Shown: positions 25,489 to 38,101, numbered from the stretch's first letter. The stretch is DNA of 64,000 nucleotides from Gammaproteobacteria bacterium (GCA_029289235.1 JARFTZ010000003.1:1-64000); one strand, 5' to 3'. Program-made: numbers and translations. The notes: generated from the sequence alone by a model not told the origin.

Positions 25489-26656
25489 TGTGTTTCGGAG
25501 TGTTTTCAGAACCCACCCCGGAATCCGCGCGCGGCATCCCGGGCAACGCGTCCAGACGTCGGCGCAGATCGTCTACAGACAGGCCAAGCGCGAGATCTCG
25601 CTGTGCGAGGTCCAGCAACGGAAGCAATTGCCGCACAAGTACGGACAGGTGCGGCTTCACGGCGTTTTCATCTCCTGCGCGAAGCATCGCCAGCGCCCGA
25701 TCCGGAGACGGAACGGGATTGCTTGCCGGAACCGGCGGCGCATTGCAGGAAATGACCCGGTTACCCCCCTCCTGCTGAGCGGCCTTGAGCCGGGCGCCGG
25801 CCAACTCGACCAGAGATCCCGCCGAACTGACACTATCGGCAGGACAATTGGCAACACCCACGCTAACCGACAGATTGAGCCGCTGCCCATGCACGGAAAT
25901 ATTGGCGCCCCGGATCGCCTCACGCAAGCGGTTGCCAAACGATTCGCACGCAGCGGACGATGTTCCCGGCGAAATCACCACCAACTGGCTGCCAATGTAA
26001 TGTCCGAGACTGTCCTCTTTCCTGATCTTCCCGGACAGCATGGAAATGAACCGTTGCTGCAACTGCTTCAGCGCATCGACCCCATGCTCTTCGCGCAACG
26101 CGCCGACGTTGTCGAACCCCATCACGATAGCGCTGACCTCGCCGTGATGACGCATGGCGTGTGACATGGCCTGTACTGCCTGCAACTCGATGTATTTGCG
26201 GGTGAAAATGCCGGTTTCCGGATTCTGGACATTTTGTTCCAGATTTTCCTTGAGCTGGTTGCGAGCCTGCGCCAGTTTGAGGTGAGAATCTATGCGCGCC
26301 AGAAGCTCCGCCGATCCGGTGTTGCGGTTAATGAAGTCGGAGGCTCCGTGTGCCTTGGCCCGCTCGACCGCGTCGTTGTCGTCACCAGAAATCATCAGCA
26401 TCGGCATCTGGCACAGGCGAGACAGGCGCGAGGAGCGCACACGTACCAACAACCCGTCGCCATCGAGTACCGGAAGCGACAGAGAACAAATAACCAATTC
26501 GATGGAATGATCGAGCACCAGAACCTGCCAGGCAGCCTCACCGTCCGCTTCTTCACGGAAATCGTACTGGTCCCGAATGTGCCGGATGAGCATCGCGCGC
26601 ACCATCCGTGACTCATCGACGATCAGGATTCGCGGCAGTTGATTTCGGCTGTCCAT
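25481..26656 (-). CDS. Receiver-GGDEF protein with degenerate phosphorylation and catalytic sites
   Basis: A 391-residue soluble protein: receiver-like domain (about 8-125), short helical linker, GGDEF-like domain (about 150-310) and a C-terminal tail of about 80 residues. In the receiver the phospho-acceptor Asp is replaced by S58 (VICSLSLP) and the usual KP lysine by R111 (INRNTG), while D14 and E15 remain. The GGDEF signature is IGSQL at 221-225, so diguanylate cyclase activity is unlikely. The RxxD inhibitory site (RKED, 212-215) is kept at the correct five-residue spacing, so it could bind cyclic di-GMP. A role as a signalling adaptor or c-di-GMP receptor is inferred. It is followed by rpsF on the same strand. 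Confidence 0.82.
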   Translation of the reverse strand: MDSRNQLPRILIVDESRMVRAMLIRHIRDQYDFREEADGEAAWQVLVLDHSIELVICSLSLPVLDGDGLLVRVRSSRLSRLCQMPMLMISGDDNDAVERAKAHGASDFINRNTGSAELLARIDSHLKLAQARNQLKENLEQNVQNPETGIFTRKYIELQAVQAMSHAMRHHGEVSAIVMGFDNVGALREEHGVDALKQLQQRFISMLSGKIRKEDSLGHYIGSQLVVISPGTSSAACESFGNRLREAIRGANISVHGQRLNLSVSVGVANCPADSVSSAGSLVELAGARLKAAQQEGGNRVISCNAPPVPASNPVPSPDRALAMLRAGDENAVKPHLSVLVRQLLPLLDLAQRDLALGLSVDDLRRRLDALPGMPRADSGVGSENTPKHID

Positions 26657-26906
26657 CCTCTGCTCTGCTCGTTCGTTTTAATTCAGCCCAGGCGCCGTTG
26701 GCACGCCCACCCTCTCAACCGTGCGATGACGCTCACGCCCCGGCACATGCCCCGCTTGGCGCAACCATTGAATCTTACAGCGCGACTAGAGGGCAGCATG
26801 ATACCCACAAACGCCATTCTGCAGCACAACACGCCAACCGAAGCAAGAAAACGCACCGAAAAACAGCACATTACCCCCTTCTCGGAAACGATATCGAGAA
26901 AAGACG

Positions 26907-26935
26907 TTTACATCGCCATGGTTTTATTTTAGATT
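26907..26935 (+). promoter_or_regulatory. Candidate promoter of the NlpC/P60 gene
   Basis: TTTACA (26907-26912) and TAGATT (26930-26935) are 17 bases apart. Transcription would begin about two bases before the ATG at 26944, so the message would be nearly leaderless. The rest of the interval 26657-26943 holds no gene that I can support. Confidence 0.5.
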
Positions 26936-26943
26936 TCCGCCCC

Positions 26944-27453
26944 ATGTTTCGTCACAAAATCATCACCATTCTCCTGTTCGCAACAGCCGTCTCCTTGGGC
27001 GCTCCGGCCAGCGCATCCGCGACCGAACAACACGACCTGACGGAAGAGACGTCCTTTTTCGAGCGCTATACCAATAGTGCTCAGGACCTGATCCTGAAGG
27101 GCTTGGAACTCGTCGGCATCAACTATCGGCGTGGCGGAACGGACCCGGAGAAAGGACTCGACTGCAGCGGTTTTGTTCAGGTCGTCTTCCGCGACGCGGT
27201 CGGCAAGCTCCTTCCCCGGACGGCCAAGGAGCAGAGCCAGGTCGGCGATGCCGTCGACAAGAAAGAACTTAAACCGGGCGATCTCGTTTTTTTCAACACG
27301 ATGCGCCGGGCCTTTTCGCACGTGGGAATCTATCTCGGCGACAATCGCTTCATGCACGCTCCACGAACGGGGGCGGAAGTGCGCGTGGAAGACATGAGCC
27401 AGAGTTACTGGGTCAAGCGCTACAACGGCGCACGGCGCATTCTGGAACGCTGA
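26944..27453 (+). CDS. NlpC/P60-family cell-wall peptidase
   Basis: A 169-residue exported hydrolase likely to cut peptidoglycan stem peptides. It has a signal peptide (about 1-25, ending ASA), a short spacer, and an NlpC/P60 domain (about 55-165). The catalytic residues are seen in order: Cys in GLDCSGFVQ, His in FSHVGIYLGD, and a polar/His residue in FMHAPRTG. The start ATG has no Shine-Dalgarno sequence and sits just after a candidate -10 box, suggesting a leaderless transcript. A strong terminator follows, so it is probably a single-gene unit. Confidence 0.9.
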   Translation: MFRHKIITILLFATAVSLGAPASASATEQHDLTEETSFFERYTNSAQDLILKGLELVGINYRRGGTDPEKGLDCSGFVQVVFRDAVGKLLPRTAKEQSQVGDAVDKKELKPGDLVFFNTMRRAFSHVGIYLGDNRFMHAPRTGAEVRVEDMSQSYWVKRYNGARRILER

Positions 27454-27472
27454 ATCCACTCTTTCGTATCGC

Positions 27473-27498
27473 AAAGGACGCTGGCGCGTCCTTTTTTT
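27473..27498 (+). terminator. Terminator after the NlpC/P60 gene
   Basis: Perfect 9-base stem AAAGGACGC/GCGTCCTTT (27473-27481 and 27486-27494) with loop TGGC and a T-run. Confidence 0.9.
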
Positions 27499-27508
27499 CG
27501 CCACACTA

Positions 27509-27552
27509 TGATAAAGACTATCATTTACATACTAACAAAAAGCAGATAACAT
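27509..27552 (+). promoter_or_regulatory. Candidate Fur box and promoter of the iron-binding-protein gene
   Basis: TGATAAAGACTATCA (27509-27523) matches the Fur 7-1-7 consensus TGATAAT-N-ATTATCA at 12 of the 14 specified positions and is part of the palindrome ATGATA-N5-TATCAT. Directly after it come TTTACA (27524-27529) and, 17 bases on, TAACAT (27547-27552). A repressor bound here would block the -35 region. Iron control fits the gene product. Confidence 0.65.
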
Positions 27553-27598
27553 CGGATTGTGAAAAGTTATCACTCGCAACAAACAGGAGCCAATCCCG

Positions 27599-28624
27599 AT
27601 GAAACATCCCCTCGCCGCCCCCCTTCTCGTCGCACTCGCCATGTCAGGAGCTTCGGTCACGGTGCATGCCGAAGAAAAAGTGCTCAATTTGTATAGTGCC
27701 CGGCATTATCAGACCGACGAGCAACTCTATGGCGAATTCACCAAGAAGACCGGCATCCGCATCAACCGTATCGAGGGGAAGGAAGAAGAACTCCTCGAAC
27801 GCCTGCGCAGTGAAGGCGCCAACAGCCCGGCCGATGTGTTCATCACCGTCGACGCCGCTCGCCTCTCGGCCGCCCACGAACTTGGGTTATTCGCCCCCGT
27901 CAAGTCCCGGATTCTGGAATCGCGCATTCCAGCCCACCTGCGCGCCGAAGACTGGATCTCCTTTTCCACCCGGGCCCGCGTCATCGTCTATGCCAAGGAC
28001 ACGGTGAAGCCGGAAGAAGTCGCGAATTACGCGGATCTCGCCGATCCGAAACTGAAAGGAAAGGTTTGCACACGCTCGGGGTCGCATCCGTACAACCTGT
28101 CGCTGATGGCCTCGATCATCGCCCACCAGGGTGAACAGCAGGCCGAAGCCTGGGCGCGCGGCGTAGTGGCGAACTTTGCGCGGGCGCCGAAAGGCGGCGA
28201 CACGGACCAGATCAAGGCCGTGGCCGCCGGCGAATGCGCCGTCGCGATTTCCAATTCCTATTACGTAGCCCGCCTGATGCGATCGGACAAGGCGGACGAC
28301 AAGAAGGTCGTCGACAAGATCGGCGTGATCTGGCCCGACCAGAAGGCGAACGGCACCCACATCAACGTTTCCGGCGCGGGGATGCTGAAGCATGCGCCGC
28401 ACAAGGAAACGGCGGTTAAATTCCTCGAATACCTCGCCAGCGACGACGCCCAGCGCTTCTTTGCCGATGGCAACAACGAATGGCCGGCCGTTCCGTCGGT
28501 CAAGGTCGCCAACCCGGCGCTGCAAAAACTCGGCCCGTTCAAGGCCGACACGCTGCCGGTCGGCTCGCTCGGCATGTACCGCGCCAAGGCGCAGATGATC
28601 TTCGACCGCGTCGGCTATCGTTGA
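27599..28624 (+). CDS. Iron(III) ABC transporter, periplasmic binding protein (FutA/FbpA type)
   Basis: Periplasmic ferric-iron-binding protein that delivers iron to an ABC permease. The 341-residue precursor has a signal peptide (about 1-24, cut after HAE or nearby). The mature start VLNLYSARHYQTDEQLYGEF is typical of FutA-type proteins, and the paired iron-binding tyrosines lie in ISNSYYVARLM. The start has CAGGAG upstream. The gene is preceded by a candidate Fur box and followed by a terminator, so it is transcribed alone. The cognate permease lies convergently just downstream, and the ATPase is 2.8 kb away on the plus strand. Confidence 0.92.
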   Translation: MKHPLAAPLLVALAMSGASVTVHAEEKVLNLYSARHYQTDEQLYGEFTKKTGIRINRIEGKEEELLERLRSEGANSPADVFITVDAARLSAAHELGLFAPVKSRILESRIPAHLRAEDWISFSTRARVIVYAKDTVKPEEVANYADLADPKLKGKVCTRSGSHPYNLSLMASIIAHQGEQQAEAWARGVVANFARAPKGGDTDQIKAVAAGECAVAISNSYYVARLMRSDKADDKKVVDKIGVIWPDQKANGTHINVSGAGMLKHAPHKETAVKFLEYLASDDAQRFFADGNNEWPAVPSVKVANPALQKLGPFKADTLPVGSLGMYRAKAQMIFDRVGYR

Positions 28625-28645
28625 GTTTTACCGGGCTCCGCAACG

Positions 28646-28676
28646 CGGCCGGGGACACTCCCGGCCGTTTTTTTTT
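28646..28676 (+). terminator. Terminator after the iron-binding-protein gene
   Basis: Perfect 8-base GC-rich stem CGGCCGGG/CCCGGCCG (28646-28653 and 28660-28667), six-base loop and a run of nine T. It overlaps the stop codon of the convergent permease gene by two bases. Confidence 0.9.
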
Positions 28677-30330
28677 ATCGTTTCCTGCGCGAGATCTGCC
28701 GCGACAGCGCGATCAACGGCAGCAAGCCGACCGCAACGATCGCCAGCGAGGCAGTGGATGCCTCACCCAACCGTTCATCTGACGCCAGGGTGTAGGCCTG
28801 CGTCGCCAGCGTATCGAAATTGAACGGCCGCATCACCAGCGTCGCCGGCAATTCCTTCATCACATCGACGAAAACCAGCAGCGCGGCGGTCAGCAGGCTG
28901 CCGCGCAACAACGGCAGATGGACGCGGCGCAGGATGCCGCCGGCACCCTCGCCCAGGCTGCGCGCCGATTCATCCATGCTCGGCGTGATCTTGGACAAGC
29001 TGGCATTGACCGATTGCAGCGCAACGGCAAGGAAGCGCACCAGATACGCATAGACCAGCGCGGTGATACCGCCCGTCAGAAGCAATCCGGGATTGCTGCC
29101 GAACCAGGACAACCACTGCGCGGCCAGCCAGTTATCCAGGCGCGCGACCGGGATCAGCACGCCGACGGCAATCACCGAACCGGGAACCGCATAGCCCAGA
29201 CCGACCAGCCGGTTCAGCGCTCGGGCCGTGCCGCCACGGCCCAGACGCTCACCATAGGCCAGCAGCAACGCCAGCACCACCGCGAGGATGGCCGTCACGC
29301 CGGAGAGGATGAAGCTGTTGCGCGCCAGACGAAGGAACTGCACACCGAACTGCGCATCGCCCTCGACAAAAGCCAGGCGAAGCAGCAGACCGCCGGGCAG
29401 CAGAAAGCCGATGACCACCGGCAGCGCGCACACGCCGAAGGCCAGAAACGCCGGAAGACCGCGCAACATCTGCCCCGGCATCGGGCGATTGCGTCCCGTC
29501 GTATTGTGAAAACGGGCCCGCCCGCGCGAGGCCTGCTCAATGATCAACAATAGCGCGACGACACCAAGCAACGAGGCCGCCAGTTGTGCCGCGGCGATGC
29601 GGTCGCCCAGCGAGAACCAGGCGCGATAGATGCCGGTGGTAAACGTCTGCACGCCGAAATACGAGACGGCGCCATAGTCGGCGAGCGTCTCCATCAACGC
29701 CAGCGCCGTTCCGGCCGCTACCGCCGGGCGAGCCAGGGGCAACGATACGCGGAAGAAGCTGCGCCACGCCCCGACGCCAAGCGTGCGCGAGGCTTCCAGC
29801 ATGCCGCTGGCGCGCTCGAGGAACGCCGTGCGTGCCGTCAGATAGACATAGGGATAAAGCACGAAGATGAAAAGAACGATAGCGCCGCCGAGACTGCGCA
29901 CTTCCGGAAACCAGTAATCGGCACGCGTCCAGCCGAACGTCTCACGCAGAAAAGTCTGCACCGGCCCGACAAACTGGAGAAAGTCGGTATAGACATACGC
30001 CAATACGTAGGAAGGCATCGCCAGCGGCAAGGCCAGCGCCCATTCAAAAACACGCTGGCCGGGGAAACGATGCATCGCCGTCAGCCACGCCGTCGCCACG
30101 CCGACGAGCGTCACCCCGCCGCCGACGCCGAGGCACAGCCACAGCGTGTTGGCGATGTACTCCGGCAGCACGGTCGACACCAGATGCTGCCAGACCTCCG
30201 CCGTCCCGCCGCTGAGCAGGTTGGTCAGCACGCTGGCCACCGGCATGCCGATCAGTGCTGCCACTACCACGGCCAGCATGAGGAGAACGTCAGTCAGGAC
30301 CGGCTTGGGCGTCTGCATACGGAAGAACAT
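28675..30330 (-). CDS. Iron(III) ABC transporter permease (FbpB type)
   Basis: Inner-membrane permease of a ferric-iron ABC importer, 551 residues with two fused permease halves. About twelve hydrophobic segments are visible. Each half carries the EAA loop that contacts the ATPase: about residues 170-200 (ERASGMLEASRTLGVGAWRSF) and about 445-475 (ESARSLGEGAGGILRRVHLPLL). The ATG at 30330 is three bases from the kdgK stop; the AAGG adjoining it suits the in-frame ATG at 30318 better. It converges with the binding-protein gene and is transcribed with a sugar kinase rather than with its ATPase. Confidence 0.9.
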   Translation of the reverse strand: MFFRMQTPKPVLTDVLLMLAVVVAALIGMPVASVLTNLLSGGTAEVWQHLVSTVLPEYIANTLWLCLGVGGGVTLVGVATAWLTAMHRFPGQRVFEWALALPLAMPSYVLAYVYTDFLQFVGPVQTFLRETFGWTRADYWFPEVRSLGGAIVLFIFVLYPYVYLTARTAFLERASGMLEASRTLGVGAWRSFFRVSLPLARPAVAAGTALALMETLADYGAVSYFGVQTFTTGIYRAWFSLGDRIAAAQLAASLLGVVALLLIIEQASRGRARFHNTTGRNRPMPGQMLRGLPAFLAFGVCALPVVIGFLLPGGLLLRLAFVEGDAQFGVQFLRLARNSFILSGVTAILAVVLALLLAYGERLGRGGTARALNRLVGLGYAVPGSVIAVGVLIPVARLDNWLAAQWLSWFGSNPGLLLTGGITALVYAYLVRFLAVALQSVNASLSKITPSMDESARSLGEGAGGILRRVHLPLLRGSLLTAALLVFVDVMKELPATLVMRPFNFDTLATQAYTLASDERLGEASTASLAIVAVGLLPLIALSRQISRRKR

Positions 30331-30333
30331 CCT

Positions 30334-31278
30334 TCAGGCAAAGAAAAACACCGGCATGGCCTCGCGCGGAATGATCGCGCCGGCGTGCTGGATCACGATC
30401 GATGCGATCTTGTTGCCCGAGCGCGCCGCGACTTCCGGCGACTGGCCCTGTAGCCGCGCGGCGAGATAGCCGCCGGCGAAGGAATCGCCGGCACCGGTGG
30501 TATCGACCACCTTGTCCACGCGGAAGGTCGGCACACTGATCAGATTCTGGCCAGGAATGCGCACCAAGGTCGGATCGGCGCCCCGCTTGATTACGACCTC
30601 GGCCGGCGGCAACGCGCAGGCATGGCGAATAGTCATGTCGTCATCGGCCAGTTCGTAAAGCGCCCGGTTGTCCTCCAGGGTGATCATCGCCAGATCGCAA
30701 GAAGCAAACGCCTTTTCATACCACGCGCGCGCATCGTCGAGCCCCGCCGGCCACAGGCGCGCACGGAAATTGTTATCGAAGAACACCCGGCCGCCGTTGG
30801 CACGCAGCCGATCGACGCAGGCAAAGAGTCGTTCACGCCCGTGCCGGGAAAGCACCGCGAGACTGATGCCGCTGAAGTACAGGGCATCGAGCGAATCGAG
30901 GCTGTCTTCGAGCGGACTGCTCGGGCCGTCGAAATAGTGCCGCGCCGCGCTCGAATCGCGCCAGTAATAAAAGGTCCGCTCGCCGGTTTCATCGACCTGG
31001 ATCGTGTACAACCCCGGCATCCGCCCTGCCTCGCGGATAACCAGCCCGGTATCGATACCGTCCTGCGCCCAGGCCCGCAACATCGCGTCGCTGAACGCGT
31101 CGGTACCAAGTTCGGTGGCGTACGCGACTTCAACCGGGCTGTCGGCGGCAAGCCGGGCCAGATAAACCGCCGTATTGAGCGTATCGCCCCCGAAATACTG
31201 CTGCATCGTGCCGAAAAGCTGTCCGCGCAATTCGATCATGCATTCGCCCAGCAGGGCGATACGTGTTTTTCGTTCCAT
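30334..31278 (-). CDS. kdgK: PfkB-family sugar kinase, probably 2-dehydro-3-deoxygluconokinase
   Basis: Ribokinase-fold kinase of 314 residues; the ATG at 31278 has GGAGA upstream. Conserved sites are the N-terminal GECMIELRG, the central DNNFRARLW, and the C-terminal signature DTTGAGDSFAGGYLA containing the catalytic Asp. N-terminal and central segments resemble KdgK, which phosphorylates 2-keto-3-deoxygluconate in Entner-Doudoroff-type sugar-acid catabolism. Other PfkB substrates are not excluded. The gene is divergent from the iron ATPase and three bases upstream of the iron permease, an odd operon partner. A sugar-acid-like TRAP cluster lies 16 kb away. Confidence 0.8.
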   Translation of the reverse strand: MERKTRIALLGECMIELRGQLFGTMQQYFGGDTLNTAVYLARLAADSPVEVAYATELGTDAFSDAMLRAWAQDGIDTGLVIREAGRMPGLYTIQVDETGERTFYYWRDSSAARHYFDGPSSPLEDSLDSLDALYFSGISLAVLSRHGRERLFACVDRLRANGGRVFFDNNFRARLWPAGLDDARAWYEKAFASCDLAMITLEDNRALYELADDDMTIRHACALPPAEVVIKRGADPTLVRIPGQNLISVPTFRVDKVVDTTGAGDSFAGGYLAARLQGQSPEVAARSGNKIASIVIQHAGAIIPREAMPVFFFA

Positions 31279-31349
31279 GCTTTTCTCCGAGAGCGCCATC
31301 GCCCGCATGGTAAGGCATCGGCGGGACACGGCCAAACGCGTCGCGCCCG

Positions 31350-31355
31350 TATAAT
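31350..31355 (+). promoter_or_regulatory. Candidate -10 box for the iron ATPase gene
   Basis: TATAAT in the divergent region, 37 bases before the ATPase ATG. No good -35 box and no Fur-like palindrome were seen beside it. Confidence 0.35.
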
Positions 31356-31391
31356 CGACAGGAGCAAACAAGACTTCCCATTCAAACGCCC

Positions 31392-32471
31392 ATGGCCCAC
31401 CTTGAACTCGACCGCATCGTCCAGCGTTACGGCACCCATACGGTTGTCAACGATGTCAGCTTCCGCATCGAGACCGGCAGCATCGCCTGCCTGCTCGGCC
31501 CGTCCGGTTGCGGCAAGACGACCCTGCTGCGCTGCATCGCTGGCTTCGAGCCGGTCGTCGCGGGCGAGATCCGCCTAGAAGGCGTGCCTGTCAGCCGTCC
31601 CGGCTTCAGCCTGGCACCGGAAAAACGGCGCATCGGCATGGTCTTTCAGGACTACGCGCTGTTCCCGCATCTGACGATCGCCGGCAACGTCGGCTTCGGA
31701 CTGGCGTCGCAACCGGCGCCGGAACGAACGGTACGCGTCACGGAACTGCTGGAAACCGTCGGGCTCGCCGACCAGGCGGCAAAATACCCGCACGAACTCT
31801 CCGGCGGCCAGCAACAGCGCGTCGCCCTGGCGCGCGCCCTGGCGCCGAAGCCCGAATTGCTGCTGCTCGATGAACCGTTCTCCAACCTTGATGTCGAGTT
31901 GCGCGAGCGGCTGTCGCTGGAAGTCCGCGGCATCCTGAAGAGCGAGGGCATGACGGCAATTCTGGTGACGCACGATCAGCACGAGGCCTTTGCTATGTGC
32001 GACGAGATCGGCCTGATGGCCGAGGGGCGAATCCAGCAGTGGGACTCGCCGTACAACCTGTACCACCGGCCGGGCAACCGCTTCGTCGCCGACTTCATCG
32101 GCCAGGGCGTCTTTCTTCCCGGCACCGTGCGCGACGACCGGCACGTGGACGTCGAACTGGGCCGCCTGGCACAACTGGAATGCCACCAAGGCTGCGCAGC
32201 CGTGGGTGCGGGGGCACCGGTGCAGGTATTGTTGCGCCCGGACGACGTGGTTCACGACGATGCCAGCCCGTTGCGCGCCCAAGTCGTCCATCGCGCCTTT
32301 CGCGGCGCCGAATTCCTGTACACGCTGCGTTTGCCGAGCGGTGCCGAGGTGATGGCACTGGTTCCCTCGCACCACAACCACGCCGTCGGCGAAACGATCG
32401 GCATTCGCGTCGCGATCGACCACGTCATCGCCTTTCCCGGCGATCTGCCACTTGTCGCCCGTCAACCATGA
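31392..32471 (+). CDS. Iron(III) ABC transporter ATP-binding protein (FbpC type)
   Basis: Cytoplasmic ATPase, 359 residues, most likely energising the ferric-iron permease encoded 1 kb to the left on the other strand. Walker [10 protein letters not shown] (about 37-45), signature [15 protein letters not shown] (about 136-150), Walker [13 protein letters not shown] and the H-loop VTHDQHEA are all present. A C-terminal regulatory OB-like domain (about 240-355) has [15 protein letters not shown]. The ATG lacks a clear ribosome site. Its stop codon overlaps the start of aat (ATGA), so iron import and a protein-degradation enzyme share one message. Confidence 0.9.
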   Translation: MAHLELDRIVQRYGTHTVVNDVSFRIETGSIACLLGPSGCGKTTLLRCIAGFEPVVAGEIRLEGVPVSRPGFSLAPEKRRIGMVFQDYALFPHLTIAGNVGFGLASQPAPERTVRVTELLETVGLADQAAKYPHELSGGQQQRVALARALAPKPELLLLDEPFSNLDVELRERLSLEVRGILKSEGMTAILVTHDQHEAFAMCDEIGLMAEGRIQQWDSPYNLYHRPGNRFVADFIGQGVFLPGTVRDDRHVDVELGRLAQLECHQGCAAVGAGAPVQVLLRPDDVVHDDASPLRAQVVHRAFRGAEFLYTLRLPSGAEVMALVPSHHNHAVGETIGIRVAIDHVIAFPGDLPLVARQP

Positions 32472-33175
32472 TTCCCTGGCTCGAAAACGCGGAGCGCTTT
32501 CCGCCGCTTGAACTGGCCCTGCGCGAACCGAACGGCCTGCTCTGCGCCGGCGGCGACCTCACGCCGCAGCGCCTCGTCACGGCCTACCTGAAAGGCATCT
32601 TCCCCTGGTATTCCCCGGGCGAGCCGATCCTCTGGTGGAGCCCCGATCCGCGCATGGTGCTGTTCCCCGCCGAGTTCAGGCTATCGCGCTCCTTGCGCAA
32701 GACGCTGCGCAACAAGGACTACCGCGTTCGCCTGGACACCCGCTTCAAGGCCGTCATCGAGGCGTGTGCCCGGACGAAGCGCAAGGATCAGGCCGGCACG
32801 TGGATCGCACCGGAAATCCAAGCGGCCTACATCAAGCTGCATGAACTCGGCTACGCCCACTCGGTCGAAACCTGGGTCGATGACCGCCTCGTCGGCGGCC
32901 TTTACGGCATCGCCATCGGCAAGATGTTCTACGGAGAATCGATGTTCGCCCACGCCACCGACGCCTCGAAAATCGCCTTGGCGCACCTTGTGCGTTTTCT
33001 CGCCGACAACGGCTTCGGCCTGATCGACTGCCAGATGAATACCGCACACCTCGCCTCGCTCGGCGCCCGCGAGATTCCGCGTACCGAATTCACGGACCAC
33101 CTCCGCCGTCTGACCGCGACCCCGCCGCTCTGCGGCCGCTGGGCCGCCGACGCCGCAACGCGTGACTGGAACTGA
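32468..33175 (+). CDS. aat: Leucyl/phenylalanyl-tRNA-protein transferase
   Basis: Adds Leu or Phe from tRNA to proteins with N-terminal Arg or Lys, marking them for ClpAP via ClpS. The 235-residue protein has the family blocks [21 protein letters not shown] (about 11-31), [20 protein letters not shown] and [29 protein letters not shown]. The start overlaps the ATPase stop by four bases. Only 10 bases separate it from bpt. Confidence 0.96.
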   Translation: MIPWLENAERFPPLELALREPNGLLCAGGDLTPQRLVTAYLKGIFPWYSPGEPILWWSPDPRMVLFPAEFRLSRSLRKTLRNKDYRVRLDTRFKAVIEACARTKRKDQAGTWIAPEIQAAYIKLHELGYAHSVETWVDDRLVGGLYGIAIGKMFYGESMFAHATDASKIALAHLVRFLADNGFGLIDCQMNTAHLASLGAREIPRTEFTDHLRRLTATPPLCGRWAADAATRDWN

Positions 33176-33185
33176 CCGAACCGCG

Positions 33186-33923
33186 ATGACCCGCCTCAAC
33201 GATCCTGATCTGCCGCTCGCTTTGCTGCAGTTCTACAACACGGCGACCTATCCATGCAGTTACCTCCCGGGAAAGCAGTCCGTCTCGCAGGTGGCCATCC
33301 CGCCGCAACTGATCACTGCAGACATCTACAGCAGCCTCGTGCGGCGCGGATTCCGGCGCAGCGGCGACTTCACCTACCGCCCGGCTTGTGCGGAATGCCG
33401 CGAGTGCGTCCCGGTACGCGTTCCGGTCGACCGCTTTACCCCCGACCGCAGCCAGCGGCGCTGCCTGAAAGCCCATGCCGGGCTGCAGGCCGCCGAGCGA
33501 CCGCTGCGCTTTGACCAAGAACACTATGCACTTTATCGCTGCTACCAGAACGGCCGTCACGCCGGCGGCGGAATGGATCTCGACGACCGGGCGCAATACA
33601 CCCAGTTCCTGCTGCGCAGCCAGGTAGACAGCCGCCTGGTCGAGTTCCGTGACGGCGATGCGCTGCGCATGGTCAGCGTCATCGACGTACTCGACGATGG
33701 TCTCTCGTCGGTCTATACCTTCTACGATCCGGAAATCGCCGGCCTCGGCACCTTCAACATTCTCTGGCAGATCGGCCAGTGCCAGGCCAACGACCTGCCG
33801 CATCTTTACCTCGGCTACTGGATTCGGGATTGCCGGAAGATGAATTACAAGACGCGTTTTCGCCCGGCCGAGGGGCTCATTGACGGCCGCTGGCAGGAGT
33901 TTATAGCCACCCCGCCCGCTTGA
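33186..33923 (+). CDS. bpt: Aspartate/glutamate leucyltransferase Bpt
   Basis: Bacterial relative of arginyl-transferase (ATE) that adds leucine to proteins beginning with Asp or Glu, creating N-degrons. The 245-residue protein starts [32 protein letters not shown]-type and has the cysteine motif [17 protein letters not shown] and [21 protein letters not shown]. The ATG at 33186 is preferred to an in-frame start 24 bases earlier, within aat. aat and bpt are adjacent in many proteobacteria. Its 3' end overlaps that of convergent corA by 23 bases. Confidence 0.95.
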   Translation: MTRLNDPDLPLALLQFYNTATYPCSYLPGKQSVSQVAIPPQLITADIYSSLVRRGFRRSGDFTYRPACAECRECVPVRVPVDRFTPDRSQRRCLKAHAGLQAAERPLRFDQEHYALYRCYQNGRHAGGGMDLDDRAQYTQFLLRSQVDSRLVEFRDGDALRMVSVIDVLDDGLSSVYTFYDPEIAGLGTFNILWQIGQCQANDLPHLYLGYWIRDCRKMNYKTRFRPAEGLIDGRWQEFIATPPA

Positions 33924-34866
33924 AACGCAGGTAGAGGACAACGCTGGTCGCCGCAATCACCGCGAGTGCCACCGGGTAGCCGTAAACCCAGTCCAGTTCC
34001 GGCATGGCCTTGAAGTTCATCCCCCAGATGCCGGCAAACGCGGTAGCCACGGCGAAAATGCCGGCCCAGGCGGCGAGCTTCTTGTTGTCCTCGCTCTCCT
34101 CGATGGCCACCATCGAAAGATTGACCTGAATCGCCGTGCCGATCGTCTCGCGGACGTTGTCGATCGATGTATTGATCCGCGTCAGATGGTCGAAAACATC
34201 ACGGTAATACTCGCGGCTGCTGGCGCAGACCGCAGGCGCCCGCCCGCCGAAGAGCTTTCCGGTTTCATCCAGCAACGGCGCGGCAGCGTGCTTGAGTTGC
34301 AGAACCCGCGACTTCAGTTCGTACAGGCGCTTGATGTTCGCCCGCGCCGTGCCCTTGACGAAGATCTGCGCCTCGATCTCCTCCAGTTCCGCCTCGAAGC
34401 GTTCGGCAATCGGAAAATAGCGATCGACCGTGGCGTCCATCAAGGCATACAGGACGAAACCCGCTCCCTGTTTCAACAGATGCGGCTCGCGCTCGCAGCG
34501 CTCGCGCACGGCCAGAAAGTGTTGTCGGCTGCGGTTACGCAACGACAGCACATAATTGCGTCCGACGAAGATGTGCACCTCGCCGACACTCAGGCCCGCA
34601 TCGGTCAGATCGAGCAGATGCATGACGACGAACAGCGAATCGCCATAATCCTCGATTTTCGGCCGCTGATGGCCGTGTTGCGCATCCTCGACGGCCAGTT
34701 CGTGCAACGCGAACTCCTTCTTCATCACATCGAGTTCGTCCGGCGTCGCGTCCGCGAGTGCCACCCAGACAAAGCACCCGGGCCGGGCCAGATAGTCACT
34801 GATTTCCTCGATCGGCAGGTCGGTCAACCGGGCGCCGTCCTCATAAGCCACGCAATTGATCAGCAC
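33901..34866 (-). CDS. corA: Magnesium/cobalt transporter CorA
   Basis: Pentameric Mg2+/Co2+ channel of the inner membrane. The GTG start at 34866 has GGAGG five bases upstream and gives 321 residues; a longer in-frame opening lacks a ribosome site. The large N-terminal cytoplasmic domain is followed by two C-terminal membrane helices (about 258-280 and 293-312) joined by the filter motif GMN in [16 protein letters not shown] basic tail (RFKRAGWL) ends the chain. Confidence 0.95.
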   Translation of the reverse strand: MLINCVAYEDGARLTDLPIEEISDYLARPGCFVWVALADATPDELDVMKKEFALHELAVEDAQHGHQRPKIEDYGDSLFVVMHLLDLTDAGLSVGEVHIFVGRNYVLSLRNRSRQHFLAVRERCEREPHLLKQGAGFVLYALMDATVDRYFPIAERFEAELEEIEAQIFVKGTARANIKRLYELKSRVLQLKHAAAPLLDETGKLFGGRAPAVCASSREYYRDVFDHLTRINTSIDNVRETIGTAIQVNLSMVAIEESEDNKKLAAWAGIFAVATAFAGIWGMNFKAMPELDWVYGYPVALAVIAATSVVLYLRFKRAGWL

Positions 34867-34919
34867 GTTTCCTCCCCCAAATATCGACCGACCACCGCCC
34901 GGAACGGCGGAGCGCCAGC

Positions 34920-34948
34920 TTTCCGGCATAAAAATACCAGAGTACTAT
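34920..34948 (+). promoter_or_regulatory. Candidate promoter of the hybrid histidine kinase gene
   Basis: TTTCCG (34920-34925) and TACTAT (34943-34948) are 17 bases apart, 46 bases upstream of the kinase ATG, in the 128-base divergent region shared with corA. The match is moderate. Confidence 0.35.
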
Positions 34949-34994
34949 GCCTGCCGGCACCCCGATCTCCTCTCGACACGGCTCAAGGAACGGC

Positions 34995-38084
<3,090 letters not shown>

Positions 38085-38101
38085 TGCGGTAAAATCGCGG
38101 G

